From SZUA-36 sp963704855 (GTDB taxonomy: Bacteria; Pseudomonadota; Gammaproteobacteria; Xanthomonadales; SZUA-36), in the NCBI GenBank assembly GCA_963704855.1, contig CAVPHY010000028.1:434001-498000 (forward strand): a stretch of 64,000 nucleotides of DNA, read 5' to 3'. Every line of letters begins with the position of its first letter. Position 1 is the stretch's first letter. Of this stretch, positions 35,338-43,693 are shown piece after piece. The position numbers were made by a program, and so were the translations under genes. The notes below the pieces were generated by a model that made no database searches, was not told the DNA's origin, and saw nothing but the letters and a program-made list of their open reading frames with translations.

Positions 35338-37032
35338 ATGGAAGTAAAAAGAATTTCACCTTTCCTATCCGTTTCACCACAGATTTATCCAATCCATGTG
35401 GAACGGCTGGCCTTGCTGGGTTTTAAGACCATTATCAACAATCGTCCTGATAATGAAACCGATGATCAGCCATTGGTGGAAGAACTGTCCGCGATGGCTA
35501 CAAAGTGCGGCATTGAATTCATCAATATACCGGTCATACCCGGTGAGTTGACCGAGCAGAACGTCAGGGACTTCGGCGATGCGATGAAACGCGTCACGGG
35601 GCCGGTATTGGCCTATTGCCGTTCGGGAATGCGTTCGACCAGCCTATGGGCTTTATACGAGGCCCGCCACATGGGTTCGGATGCCATCATCAATTTTGCC
35701 GCGACCATCGGTTACGACCTGAGCTGGCAAAGGGAATACCTCGATGAGGCCTTGGCGCATGGCGCAGGGTTGGACGAACCCGTCTCTCATCAAAGCGAGG
35801 CTTACGCTTACGACGTGATCATCGTCGGTGGCGGCAGTGCGGGTATTGCGGTGGCGTCCAGCCTGCTCAGGCGTCGCCCACAGCTTGATATCGTGGTGGT
35901 TGAGCCACGCTATAAACATTTTTATCAGCCCGGATTCACGATGGTGGGTGGCGGTGTGTTTTCCCCGACCCAACCCCAGGCATTTACGAAGGATGTCATG
36001 CCCGATGGGGTGCGCTGGCTCGAGGCGGCGGTTGCGTCGTTCGAACCCGAGCGCAACCAGGTGATACTTGAGGATGGCAGCCGTCTCGAATACCGCCAAC
36101 TGGTGGTGGCGCCCGGTCTGAAGCTCGACTGGGATGCAGTTGAAGGTTTGCGTGAGAGCCTTGGCAAAAACGGTGTCACTTCCAACTACCGCTTCGACTA
36201 CGCACCCTACACTTGGGAACTGGTGAAAAAATTGCGTTCCGGCCGCGCACTGTTTACCCAACCGCAAATGCCGATCAAGTGCGCCGGCGCACCACAGAAA
36301 GCCATGTACCTGTCCTGCGACCACTGGTTACGGAACAAGGTACTGGATAATATCGATGTCAGGTTCTGCAATGCCGGTGGCGTGCTGTTCGGTATCGAGC
36401 ACTACGTTCCACCGTTGATGGAGTACGTTAATAAATACAATGCCGGTCTGGATTTTTTCCACAACCTCGTGGCCGTCGATGGTGAGGCCAGGAAGGCCTG
36501 GTTTGATGTGGCTGAGCCGGGCAAGGAAACAAGAAGGGTGGAGATGGATTTCGACATGCTGCATGTCTGCCCGCCTCAGACCGCACCTGATTTTGTAATC
36601 AACAGCCCGCTGGCCAACGAGGCCGGCTGGGTGGATGTCGCCCAGGATACCCTGCGTCACAATCGCTACGGAAACATCTTCAGCCTGGGCGATGCCTGCT
36701 CCGCCCCGAATGCCAAGACCCTGGCCGCGGCCAGGCTGCAGGCCCCGGTGGTGGCCGAAAACCTGATCGCGGTATTCGACGGCAAGGAACCAGTGGCCGA
36801 ATACAATGGTTACGGTTCATGCCCGCTGACGGTCGAAAAAGGAAAAATCGTGCTGGCGGAATTTGGCTACGGTGGAAAATTGCTACCGACATTCCCCGAA
36901 TGGCTGATCAAGAGCGACGAGGCCAGCAAAGTGGCCTGGTTTCTGAAGGAAAAGATGCTGCCAACGGTTTATTACCAGCTTATGCTTAAAGGCCGTGAGT
37001 GGCTGGCCAAACCCGGTAAACTAGGTGAATAA
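35338..37032 (+). CDS. Fusion of rhodanese-like DUF442 domain and SQOR-type sulfide:quinone oxidoreductase
   Basis: The protein has 564 residues. Residues 1-145 are a DUF442 (TIGR01244) phosphatase-like domain with a CRSGMRS loop (C94), the length used by rhodanese sulfurtransferases. Residues 155-564 are a flavoprotein starting VIIVGGGSAGIAVASS. It resembles mitochondrial SQOR rather than bacterial type I SQR: both redox cysteines are kept, C315 in IKCAGAPQK and C495 in GYGSCPL, together with the AGWVDV and LGDACSAPNAKT segments. The enzyme should oxidise sulfide, pass electrons to quinone, and transfer sulfane sulfur to an acceptor through the fused domain. It is the last gene of the operon; a strong hairpin follows at once. 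Confidence 0.88.
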   Translation: MEVKRISPFLSVSPQIYPIHVERLALLGFKTIINNRPDNETDDQPLVEELSAMATKCGIEFINIPVIPGELTEQNVRDFGDAMKRVTGPVLAYCRSGMRSTSLWALYEARHMGSDAIINFAATIGYDLSWQREYLDEALAHGAGLDEPVSHQSEAYAYDVIIVGGGSAGIAVASSLLRRRPQLDIVVVEPRYKHFYQPGFTMVGGGVFSPTQPQAFTKDVMPDGVRWLEAAVASFEPERNQVILEDGSRLEYRQLVVAPGLKLDWDAVEGLRESLGKNGVTSNYRFDYAPYTWELVKKLRSGRALFTQPQMPIKCAGAPQKAMYLSCDHWLRNKVLDNIDVRFCNAGGVLFGIEHYVPPLMEYVNKYNAGLDFFHNLVAVDGEARKAWFDVAEPGKETRRVEMDFDMLHVCPPQTAPDFVINSPLANEAGWVDVAQDTLRHNRYGNIFSLGDACSAPNAKTLAAARLQAPVVAENLIAVFDGKEPVAEYNGYGSCPLTVEKGKIVLAEFGYGGKLLPTFPEWLIKSDEASKVAWFLKEKMLPTVYYQLMLKGREWLAKPGKLGE

Positions 37033-37094
37033 AAAGGGGTCAGGTACATTTAAACGCATTGCGAGCAATGCGTTTAAATGTACCTGACCCCTTT
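37033..37094. repeat. Perfect 30-bp palindromic hairpin after the SQR fusion
   Basis: Positions 37033-37062 and 37065-37094 are exact reverse complements over 30 bases with a 2-nt loop. The arms start AAAGGGGTCAGGTACATTTA. It begins right after the stop codon at 37032, so it may also end transcription. Such GGGGTCAG-containing palindromes are frequent intergenic repeats in gammaproteobacteria, often tied to REP-type (IS200-like) transposases. Confidence 0.8.
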
Positions 37095-37117
37095 CCCTCC
37101 GACAATGCGACAATGCC

Positions 37118-37213
37118 GGGGTCAGAGTAAAGTGCCAGAGTAAACACACTATGGAGTGGTGCTGTCAGACAATAGTATCAAGAGTGTTTACTCTGGCACT
37201 TTACTCTGACCCC
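37118..37213. repeat. Inverted repeat with 30-bp perfect arms around a 36-nt loop
   Basis: Positions 37118-37147 and 37184-37213 are exact reverse complements, starting GGGGTCAGAGTAAAGTGCCA. It shares the GGGGTCAG end with the hairpin just upstream but differs after that. Short imperfect echoes (CATCACTCCC, TTTGACCCC) follow to 37245. No gene lies inside. Confidence 0.8.
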
Positions 37214-37268
37214 ATCACTCCCCCCATCACTCCCTTTGACCCCACCCCTTTCGAGCAGGATGCCAAAT

Positions 37269-38345
37269 ATGACTGATTTGTTTAAACCCTTGAGTTTCCA
37301 AAGCGGCGCTGTAGCAAAGAACCGCTTCATGCTTGCGCCGATGACCAACACGCAAAGCCATACCGATGGCCGCCTGTCGGATGATGAATATCACTGGCTT
37401 ACCATGCGTGCCAAGGGTGGTTTTGGTGTGACCATGACCTGTGCCTCGCACGTACAGGCGAATGGCAAGGGTTTTCCGGGTCAACTGGGTTGTTTTTCAG
37501 ATGATCACCTCGAGGGGCTCACGCGCCTGGCCGCGGGTATCAGGGCGGAGAACAGCCTGGCTGTACTTGCAGTTACACCACGCCGGTATGCGTTCGCCCC
37601 GGATGAGATTGGCGGGCAACCGGTGTGTCCTTCCGACAATGCAGAGACCGGTGCAAGGGCATTGACCCTTGATGAGGTTGAGCAACTCAAAGAAGACTTT
37701 ATAGCCGCCGCCGAGCGGGTCGAAAGGGCGGGTTTCGATGGTGTGGAAATCCACGGTGCGCACGGCTATATCCTGTGCCAGTTCCTCAGCCCGACCATCA
37801 ACCGGCGGACGGATCAGTACGGTGGTTCGCTGGAGAACCGCGCACGTATCGTTTTTGACATCATCGACGGCATACGTAAGCGCTGCAGTCCCGGTTTTTT
37901 ACTCGGTATCCGGCTGTCGCCCGAACGCTTTGATATGCAGTTTGGTGAAGTGGTGGAAGTGGCCCGGCGACTGTTGTCGGAGGCCCGCATCGATTTTCTC
38001 GATATGTCGCTATGGGATTCTTTCAAGGAACCACTCGATGAGGCCTTCCACGGTAAACCCATGTTGAGCTACTTCACGGAACTTGAGCGTGGCGAAGTAC
38101 GTCTCGGAACCGCTGGAAAAATCAACACGGCGGATGATGCAAGACGCTGTATGGAGGCGGGTGCCGATTTTGTCGTGCTGGGCCGCGCCGCGATCCTGCA
38201 TCACGATTTTCCACAGCAGATGTTAACAAACCCTGGCTTCGAACCGGTGGCGCTGCCGGTTACGAAGGACTACCTTAGGTCCCAGGGCCTGGGCGAGAAC
38301 TTCGTGACCTACATGACCCGCTGGAGCGGCTTTGTGAAAGACTAG
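37269..38345 (+). CDS. Old-yellow-enzyme family NADH:flavin oxidoreductase
   Basis: The protein has 358 residues from ATG 37269 (AGGA eight bases upstream); earlier in-frame ATG and TTG codons lie inside or close to the repeat. It is a TIM-barrel flavoenzyme with NRFMLAPMTNTQSH at the start and HGAHGYILCQFLSPTINRRTDQYGGSLENR, the FMN and substrate site. A phosphate-binding segment near the end reads FVVLGRAAI. Such enzymes reduce activated C=C bonds or related substrates; the substrate is unknown. It stands alone between the palindromes and the toxin-antitoxin pair. Confidence 0.85.
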   Translation: MTDLFKPLSFQSGAVAKNRFMLAPMTNTQSHTDGRLSDDEYHWLTMRAKGGFGVTMTCASHVQANGKGFPGQLGCFSDDHLEGLTRLAAGIRAENSLAVLAVTPRRYAFAPDEIGGQPVCPSDNAETGARALTLDEVEQLKEDFIAAAERVERAGFDGVEIHGAHGYILCQFLSPTINRRTDQYGGSLENRARIVFDIIDGIRKRCSPGFLLGIRLSPERFDMQFGEVVEVARRLLSEARIDFLDMSLWDSFKEPLDEAFHGKPMLSYFTELERGEVRLGTAGKINTADDARRCMEAGADFVVLGRAAILHHDFPQQMLTNPGFEPVALPVTKDYLRSQGLGENFVTYMTRWSGFVKD

Positions 38346-38453
38346 GCTCACGGGCTCAGCTTCATAACAAGTGTTCATATCCGCGCGTCTGGTTCATTCG
38401 GATGCCTGGCATTCCGTGCAGTTTACCTCGATGAAACTGAGCGTCTTGACGTT

Positions 38454-38471
38454 TTAACGCTATAACGTTAA
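38454..38471. promoter_or_regulatory. Operator/promoter palindrome of the toxin-antitoxin pair
   Basis: TTAACG-CTATAA-CGTTAA is a 6-6-6 palindrome that includes a TATAAC -10-like element, 23 nt before the antitoxin start. Placing an operator over the promoter fits autorepression by a ribbon-helix-helix antitoxin. Confidence 0.6.
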
Positions 38472-38494
38472 TGTTGTTCCAGGAGGAAACATCC

Positions 38495-38728
38495 ATGAGC
38501 AACTCATCCAAACGATCAACGATCTATTTTGAACCTGAAATCCATCAGGCTTTACGCTTAAAAGCTGCGCTTACACACCGGTCCCTGTCAGATCTTGTAA
38601 ACGAGGCAGTGCGCAGCATTTTGCGGGAGGATCAGGAGGATTTAGAGGCGTATGACAAGAGAATAGCCGAGCCAACAATGACCTATGAAGAGTTGCTGAA
38701 TGATCTAAAGGCTCATGGGAAGCTTTGA
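38495..38728 (+). CDS. Ribbon-helix-helix antitoxin
   Basis: The protein has 77 residues from ATG 38495, preceded by an ideal AGGAGG. The N-terminal ribbon-helix-helix region (RSTIYFEPEIHQALRLKAAL, then SLSDLVNEAVRSIL) binds DNA. The C-terminal helix with YEELLNDLKAHGKL probably binds the toxin. It overlaps the toxin gene by 14 bp. It should neutralise the RelE/ParE-like toxin and repress its own promoter through the adjacent palindrome. Confidence 0.83.
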   Translation: MSNSSKRSTIYFEPEIHQALRLKAALTHRSLSDLVNEAVRSILREDQEDLEAYDKRIAEPTMTYEELLNDLKAHGKL

Positions 38729-38978
38729 GCTGAGATTCAGGCAATCCGTTGCAAAGGACTTACGACAAATTCCAAAAAAAGATGTCGCAAAAATCCTGAA
38801 GAGGGTCGAAGCACTACGGGAGAATCCCCGGCCAGTCGGAGTAGAAAAGCTATCAGGCCAGGAGAAATATCGCATACGACAGGGGGTTTACCGGGTTCTC
38901 TATGAGATTCGAAATAATGAATTGATAGTGGTAGTTGTAAAAATTGGCCACCGTCGTGATGTGTATAGAACCAGTTAA
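38715..38978 (+). CDS. RelE/ParE-family toxin
   Basis: This 87-residue protein has the RelE/ParE fold. Characteristic segments are FRQSVAKDLRQIPKKDVAKI, a KLSGQEKYRIRQGVYRVLYEI strand block (seen in two parts) and the ending VVKIGHRRDVYR. Basic residues K and R around YRIRQG and HRRDVY match mRNA-cleaving RelE enzymes better than gyrase-poisoning ParE, but this is not decisive. It is paired with the RHH antitoxin. The repeats and the orphan gene around it suggest an accessory spot. Confidence 0.85.
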   Translation: MGSFELRFRQSVAKDLRQIPKKDVAKILKRVEALRENPRPVGVEKLSGQEKYRIRQGVYRVLYEIRNNELIVVVVKIGHRRDVYRTS

Positions 38979-39053
38979 AAGATAAGGGTTCAGGTTGAAT
39001 AAAACCTGGAGATTTTATTATCGCCAGCTACATATTCACCTCGTCATCGCAAC

Positions 39054-40256
39054 TCAATCAACGCGTACGGCGATGAGTGTGGGTATGTGTATTTCGGGAA
39101 TGCTCGGGCCCACATAATCCATGCTAATCCGCTCAGGCGATAACATTTTTACCTTGTAGAAGGTGTCTCCGTCATAGATCTCGGTGTCAAAAATGTTGCA
39201 GACCAACTCCGCATCACTACTTGCCCAATCTGAACCGTAGTCACACCTCATTTGTACTAGTTCATTGCCGATTTTGTCTTGTAATGAAAACATGACATAA
39301 CCGGGTGGCGTCGGAGGAGGAGTGGTCGGGAGCAATACAAACGTTACGGATTCCAATGTGATATCAAAAACCAACGGAACCGGCGCGTGGTTTGAATCTG
39401 AAGGCGGTAACTGGGGTACCGGACGGTAATCATCAACAAGGGCCCAGCGTCCGGACAGGTCGGGAACCCTGTGGTTCGGGTATCCACCGATATCCCTGCT
39501 GCCGTAACCGAAATCAAGCAATTCATAGGTCGTGAACAGACCATCATTGATGCGCACCTGGATAACACCCTGGCCATCCATCAGCATGGATATTTTGCCG
39601 ACCGCATCCATCTGCGGTGAATCATCCGGTGGTGGACAACCCAGGCACTGGCCTCCGGTGGATTCAAACAGTTCGGCAAAAAAGGTATCTTCAACAATCC
39701 CGCCGGGGCCCAGTACCCATTCGCTGCTGCCGGATTCGTCATAGATCAATGGGTAGGCCCCCATCCTCTGGTTCTGCCGGGCAAGTAATAAGCCCTGTTT
39801 CTCCAGGCCATTGCTGTAATAAATGCCGGCCTCTGGCTTGACGTCACGCGGTGGTGGTGGCGGGCTGCAAAGAGGACATCCATGGTAGACCCGCTCCATG
39901 TGCTCGTCACCGCCATAACGGATAGTCACGTCGATAGAGAAAAATTCCCCAGGGACTTCGTCAACCACGTCGCCCATATCGACCAGCACCCGATAGGGTG
40001 TCAGTACATCGTTGCAGGTGACATGTTCCGTGATGATTTCAAACTCGATGAGCACGCTGTCACCGGTGTACTCGCTGATGACGGGTTTTTGTTCCCCCGG
40101 ATGACAGTCGCTGGTCCAGTTGCCCTTGATGTCGAGCAAGTAGGGTTCGTAGGACACCCAGTAGAGCGGGTGTGCGTACACCCCGGTGTTGGAGAAGTCA
40201 GCCCAGGCGGTGTTGAAACACAGGGCGGATAGTAGAATCAGGTATGCAGTTTTCAT
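39054..40256 (-). CDS. Secreted protein of unknown function
   Basis: The protein has 400 residues from ATG 40256 (AGAGG upstream), with a signal peptide (LILLSALCFNTAWA). The mature protein has paired cysteines (HGCPLCSPPPPP and GGQCLGCPPPDD, plus C near 30 and 80) and proline-rich linkers, and is otherwise rich in beta-strand patterns. There are two blocks beginning with aromatic-rich GIYYSNGLEKQ and YVMFSLQDK. I do not recognise a family. No neighbour suggests a function: it is flanked by the toxin gene and the ureohydrolase gene. The genuine signal peptide and length make it a real gene. Confidence 0.7.
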   Translation of the reverse strand: MKTAYLILLSALCFNTAWADFSNTGVYAHPLYWVSYEPYLLDIKGNWTSDCHPGEQKPVISEYTGDSVLIEFEIITEHVTCNDVLTPYRVLVDMGDVVDEVPGEFFSIDVTIRYGGDEHMERVYHGCPLCSPPPPPRDVKPEAGIYYSNGLEKQGLLLARQNQRMGAYPLIYDESGSSEWVLGPGGIVEDTFFAELFESTGGQCLGCPPPDDSPQMDAVGKISMLMDGQGVIQVRINDGLFTTYELLDFGYGSRDIGGYPNHRVPDLSGRWALVDDYRPVPQLPPSDSNHAPVPLVFDITLESVTFVLLPTTPPPTPPGYVMFSLQDKIGNELVQMRCDYGSDWASSDAELVCNIFDTEIYDGDTFYKVKMLSPERISMDYVGPSIPEIHIPTLIAVRVD

Positions 40257-40354
40257 GCACGTTACCTCTTGTCCCAGTTCTCTGATTATCCGCTTTTTTT
40301 TTGCATGCAACTGATTGAGATCAATAAATAAACCTGGGCTCTTTTTACGGGACG

Positions 40355-41302
40355 TCAGTCCGTTCTCCCGGCCAGCAAGCAGATCAATTCGAACATCAGT
40401 GTGGCGGCGACCAGCGCGGTGTTTCCGGTTGGGTCAAATGGCGGGGATACTTCAACGACATCTGCGCCGACCAGGTTGAGTCCAGCCATGCCGCGCAGCA
40501 ATGCCTGCGCTTCGATCGTCGTGATACCGCCAATTTCCGGTGTGCCGGTGCCGGGCGCATAAACCGGGTCAAGACCGTCCACGTCAAACGAGATATAGGT
40601 CGGCCCTGATCCCACCACGCGGCGCGCCTCGGTGATCACTGCATCAACGCCCAGCCGGGCAAATTCTTCCATGAAGATCACCCGCATTCCGGATTGCTCC
40701 GAAAAATCCCATCCATCGGTAACGTTCTGTCCACCGCGGATGCCGATCTGGACCGTGCGCTTCGGATCGAGTACGCCAGCCTCCACCGCCAGGCGGAACG
40801 GAGCGCCGTGGTGGAATTTGCAACCCTGGAACGGCCCCCAGGTGTCGGTGTGTGCGTCGATATGGACCAGGCCGACCGGCCCGCTGCGACCGAGTGCTTT
40901 CAATATAGGGTAAGTGATCGAGTGGTCACCACCGACCGCGAGCGGCACCGCCCCGGCGTCCAGCACTGCGCTGAAGAATGCTTCTATTTCATCCGCAACA
41001 ATGGCCGGATCGTACATCGAGGAAAGCCGCACATCACCCAGGTCCGCCACCCGGCATGCCTCGAAGGGATTGAAGCGGGTCACATGATGAATGGCGCGCA
41101 TCAGGCTCGACGCGTTGCGAATCTCGCGCGGACCGTGACGCGCCCCCGGCCGGTTGGTTACACCGCCGTCGTAGGGTACACCGATCAGGGCGATGTCCGC
41201 CTCCGCCGGATCCCGGGTCAACCCGCAGCGCATGAAGGTCGGAATCTCCGTGAATCGCGGTGCTTTTTGCGGATCGAAGCCGCCTGAAGTCGAATCTGTC
41301 AT
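40355..41302 (-). CDS. Agmatinase/ureohydrolase family enzyme
   Basis: The 315-residue protein has the binuclear manganese motifs GGDHSITYP, IDAHTDTW and SFDVDGLDP, which define the arginase/agmatinase superfamily. SNRPGARHGPREIR-like and GPFQGCKFHHG segments are closer to agmatinase and guanidino-acid hydrolases than to arginase. It cleaves a guanidino compound to urea; agmatine is the default guess. It starts 37 bp after paaE on the same strand, an unusual partner for a paa operon and possibly co-transcribed by chance. Confidence 0.83.
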   Translation of the reverse strand: MTDSTSGGFDPQKAPRFTEIPTFMRCGLTRDPAEADIALIGVPYDGGVTNRPGARHGPREIRNASSLMRAIHHVTRFNPFEACRVADLGDVRLSSMYDPAIVADEIEAFFSAVLDAGAVPLAVGGDHSITYPILKALGRSGPVGLVHIDAHTDTWGPFQGCKFHHGAPFRLAVEAGVLDPKRTVQIGIRGGQNVTDGWDFSEQSGMRVIFMEEFARLGVDAVITEARRVVGSGPTYISFDVDGLDPVYAPGTGTPEIGGITTIEAQALLRGMAGLNLVGADVVEVSPPFDPTGNTALVAATLMFELICLLAGRTD

Positions 41303-41339
41303 TTCAATACTCCATACGACCCGCCATCGCTCCGCTTAC

Positions 41340-42428
41340 TCATACCGCGTCGAAATCGACTACGACCTTTTTCGAAATCGGGTGTGACTGGCAGGTGAGA
41401 ATAAAACCGTTTTCAATTTCCTCAGGCCGCAGGGCCTGGTCCAGGTCCATTTCCACCTTGCCCTCGATCAGCCGTGCCCTGCAGGTGGCACACACACCAC
41501 CCTTGCAGGAAAAAGGCAGGTCGACGCCGTTACGCAGACCGGCATCGAGGATGTTTTCACCGTCCGTACTGAGTTCAAAGGCGTATTCCCGGCCACCTGC
41601 ACGGATGCTGACTTCGCTGACCTGGCCCTTGTATTCCTTTGCACGTGCCTGGTGCCGTTCGATGGCCTGGCGGGCGTCCTCGGCGGATGCGGCGAACAGT
41701 TCAAAATGGATGTTTGCTTCTTGAATGCCTTCACCGCGAAGACCCCGCGAGACTTCCGATATCATCGCTTCCGGACCACACAGGAAGAACTCGTCAAACT
41801 CACGGATTTTGATCAGGCGACGGTTCAAGGCGCCACCCTTGCGGTTGTCGAGATGTCCGCTGAGCAGTTCTACTTCCTGGGGTTCCCGGCTGAAGATATT
41901 GATCCAGTGAAAACGCTCGAGATAGGCGTTTTTCAGGAAGGCCAGTTCGTTGCGGAACATCATCGTAACGGTGCGCTGGTTGCCGTAGAGCAGTGTGACG
42001 GTGCTCAGCGGTTCGCGCGCGAGCACGGTCTTGATAATCGACAGCACCGGTGTAATACCGCTGCCGGCGCAGATACACAGGTAATTCCTGCTTTGCGCGG
42101 GCTCGATACTCGTGAAAAAGCTACCGCGCGGCGGCATCACGTCCAGCACGTCACCGGCTTTGAGATGCTGATTGGCCCAGCCTGAAAACACACCGCCTTT
42201 GACATGCTTGATCGCCACCCGTAAATGCCCGTCATCCAGACCGGAGCAGATGGAGTAGGAGCGCCGCACCGGCTTATCATTGATCATCTGCTCGAGGGTC
42301 AGGTACTGGCCCTGTGTGAAGGCGAAAGTGTCTTCAAGCTCTGCGGGTACATCGAAGCTCAGCACAACCGCGTCATCGGTCTCTTTGTAGACCTCCCTGA
42401 CACGCAATGGGTGGAATGACTGGTTCAA
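41340..42428 (-). CDS. paaE: PaaE, reductase of the phenylacetyl-CoA epoxidase
   Basis: The protein has 362 residues from TTG 42428, chosen because it follows paaD by 19 bp, has GGGG eight bases upstream and gives the family length (E. coli 356); the reading frame runs further upstream inside paaD. The ferredoxin-NADP reductase-like half has RRSYSICS (FAD) and CAGSGITPVLSIIK (NAD(P)). The C-terminal 2Fe-2S domain has CKGGVCATCRARL and a final cysteine in TCQSHP. It passes electrons from NAD(P)H to the PaaA diiron centre. Confidence 0.92.
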   Translation of the reverse strand: MNQSFHPLRVREVYKETDDAVVLSFDVPAELEDTFAFTQGQYLTLEQMINDKPVRRSYSICSGLDDGHLRVAIKHVKGGVFSGWANQHLKAGDVLDVMPPRGSFFTSIEPAQSRNYLCICAGSGITPVLSIIKTVLAREPLSTVTLLYGNQRTVTMMFRNELAFLKNAYLERFHWINIFSREPQEVELLSGHLDNRKGGALNRRLIKIREFDEFFLCGPEAMISEVSRGLRGEGIQEANIHFELFAASAEDARQAIERHQARAKEYKGQVSEVSIRAGGREYAFELSTDGENILDAGLRNGVDLPFSCKGGVCATCRARLIEGKVEMDLDQALRPEEIENGFILTCQSHPISKKVVVDFDAV

Positions 42429-42447
42429 GATGTTCGCCCCGTTGTGA

Positions 42448-42936
42448 TCATATGCATTTAAAGTAATCGAATGGCTCACGGCAATCCTGGCACTGGTAAA
42501 GCGCCTTGCAGGCCGTGGAGCCGAATTCACTGATGATTTTCACGTCGCCACTGCTGCACTGGGGGCATTCGATTTGCCCGCCCGGTTGACCGCAGGCGGT
42601 GCTCACCGGTGGCGCGATACCATAGGCCCGCAGCTTCTCCCTGCCACTTTGAGACATCCAGTCGGTGCTCCAGGCGGGGCTCAGGATTTGCTGAACGATG
42701 ACCCGCTCGTAACCTGCTGCCGCCAGTGTGGACTCGATATCGGCGCGCATGGTTTCCATGGCCGGGCAGCCTGCGTAGGTGGGTGTGATGGTGACTTTTA
42801 CCTCGCCATCGGTGACCGAAATATCACGCAGCACACCGAGGTCCTGCAGGGTCAGCACCGGAATCTCGGGATCAACCACGCTGCTCAGCAATTCAAACAG
42901 CCGTGCAGTTTCCGCCTTGTCACTCATCGCTACCAT
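42448..42936 (-). CDS. paaD: PaaD, MIP18-family component of the phenylacetyl-CoA epoxidase
   Basis: The protein has 162 residues. The N-terminal DUF59/MIP18 domain begins FELLSSVVDPEIPVLTLQDLG and includes YAGCPAMETM. The C-terminal zinc-ribbon-like end has CPQC and CQDC. PaaD is required for epoxidase activity, probably in Fe-S maturation of PaaE. The ATG at 42936 overlaps the paaC stop by seven bases; an ATG nine bases later is an alternative. Confidence 0.92.
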   Translation of the reverse strand: MVAMSDKAETARLFELLSSVVDPEIPVLTLQDLGVLRDISVTDGEVKVTITPTYAGCPAMETMRADIESTLAAAGYERVIVQQILSPAWSTDWMSQSGREKLRAYGIAPPVSTACGQPGGQIECPQCSSGDVKIISEFGSTACKALYQCQDCREPFDYFKCI

Positions 42937-43693
42937 TGTTGGCCGGGGTAGCTGCGTTGCAGATACTGGAGTTCGGCCAGCAGGAAGCCCAGGTGCTCGG
43001 TGTGCTGGCCATCGCGTCCACCACCGATGGCCCAGTCGTCCTTCGGGATATCCAGCGTGGCCTGTTTCAAAACCGCGTGCATGGTCGATGTCCAGTCCGG
43101 TTTCAGCGCGCCGCGGTCGACCGCGATACCCGCCTCCACGAGCTTTTGTTCATCATCCGCCATTGCAAACATCTCGGCGGCATAACCCCATAGCTGGTTG
43201 AAGGCATTTTGCGTGCGTTCGTGGCTCTCTTCGGTGCCATCACCCAGCCGTGATGATCCAGTCCTGGCTGCGCCGCAGGTGATAACGGGATTCCTTGACG
43301 GCCTTGGCCGCGATGGCTGCCAGCATCGGGTCGCTGGACTTCGCCAGCCCGGTGAAAAAACCCATGTCATAGGCATCGACCATCAATTGACGCGCCATGG
43401 TGAAGGCAAAATCGCCGTTCGGCAGTTCATTGATCAGGAAATTGCGGTATTCGCGGCAGTCCCTTAAGTAAGCGAAATCATCCTCGCCACGGCCCTTGCC
43501 CTCGACTTCGGCAGCATAGCTATAAAACATCCGCGCCCGGCCGATAAAATCCAGCGATACATTGGTCAGGGCCAGGTCTTCTTCGAGAAACGGCCCGTTG
43601 CGGCACCATTCCGACAGGCGGTGACCCAGCATCAGCGAATCATCGCCGAGGGCGATGCAATAGTTAAGCAAGGCTTCCTTTTGCGAAGCTCAT
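42930..43693 (-). pseudogene. paaC: PaaC, structural subunit of the phenylacetyl-CoA epoxidase, interrupted by single-base insertions
   Basis: Together two frames give a full-length PaaC (about 253 residues; E. coli 248): ...SEWCRNGPFLEEDLALTN... up to RRSQDWII, then LGDGTEESHERTQNAFNQLW to the end. One extra base near 43251-43254 (minus strand ATCATC-A-CGGCTG) breaks the frame, giving a TGA shortly after. A second extra base in the A/G run at 43677-43682 separates the natural ATG (43693, sharing its A with the paaB stop) from the rest; without it the N-terminus would read MSFAKEALLNYC. Both neighbours, paaB and paaD, are intact. It is either a real lesion or consensus error. PaaC is the non-catalytic partner that stabilises PaaA. 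Confidence 0.8.
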
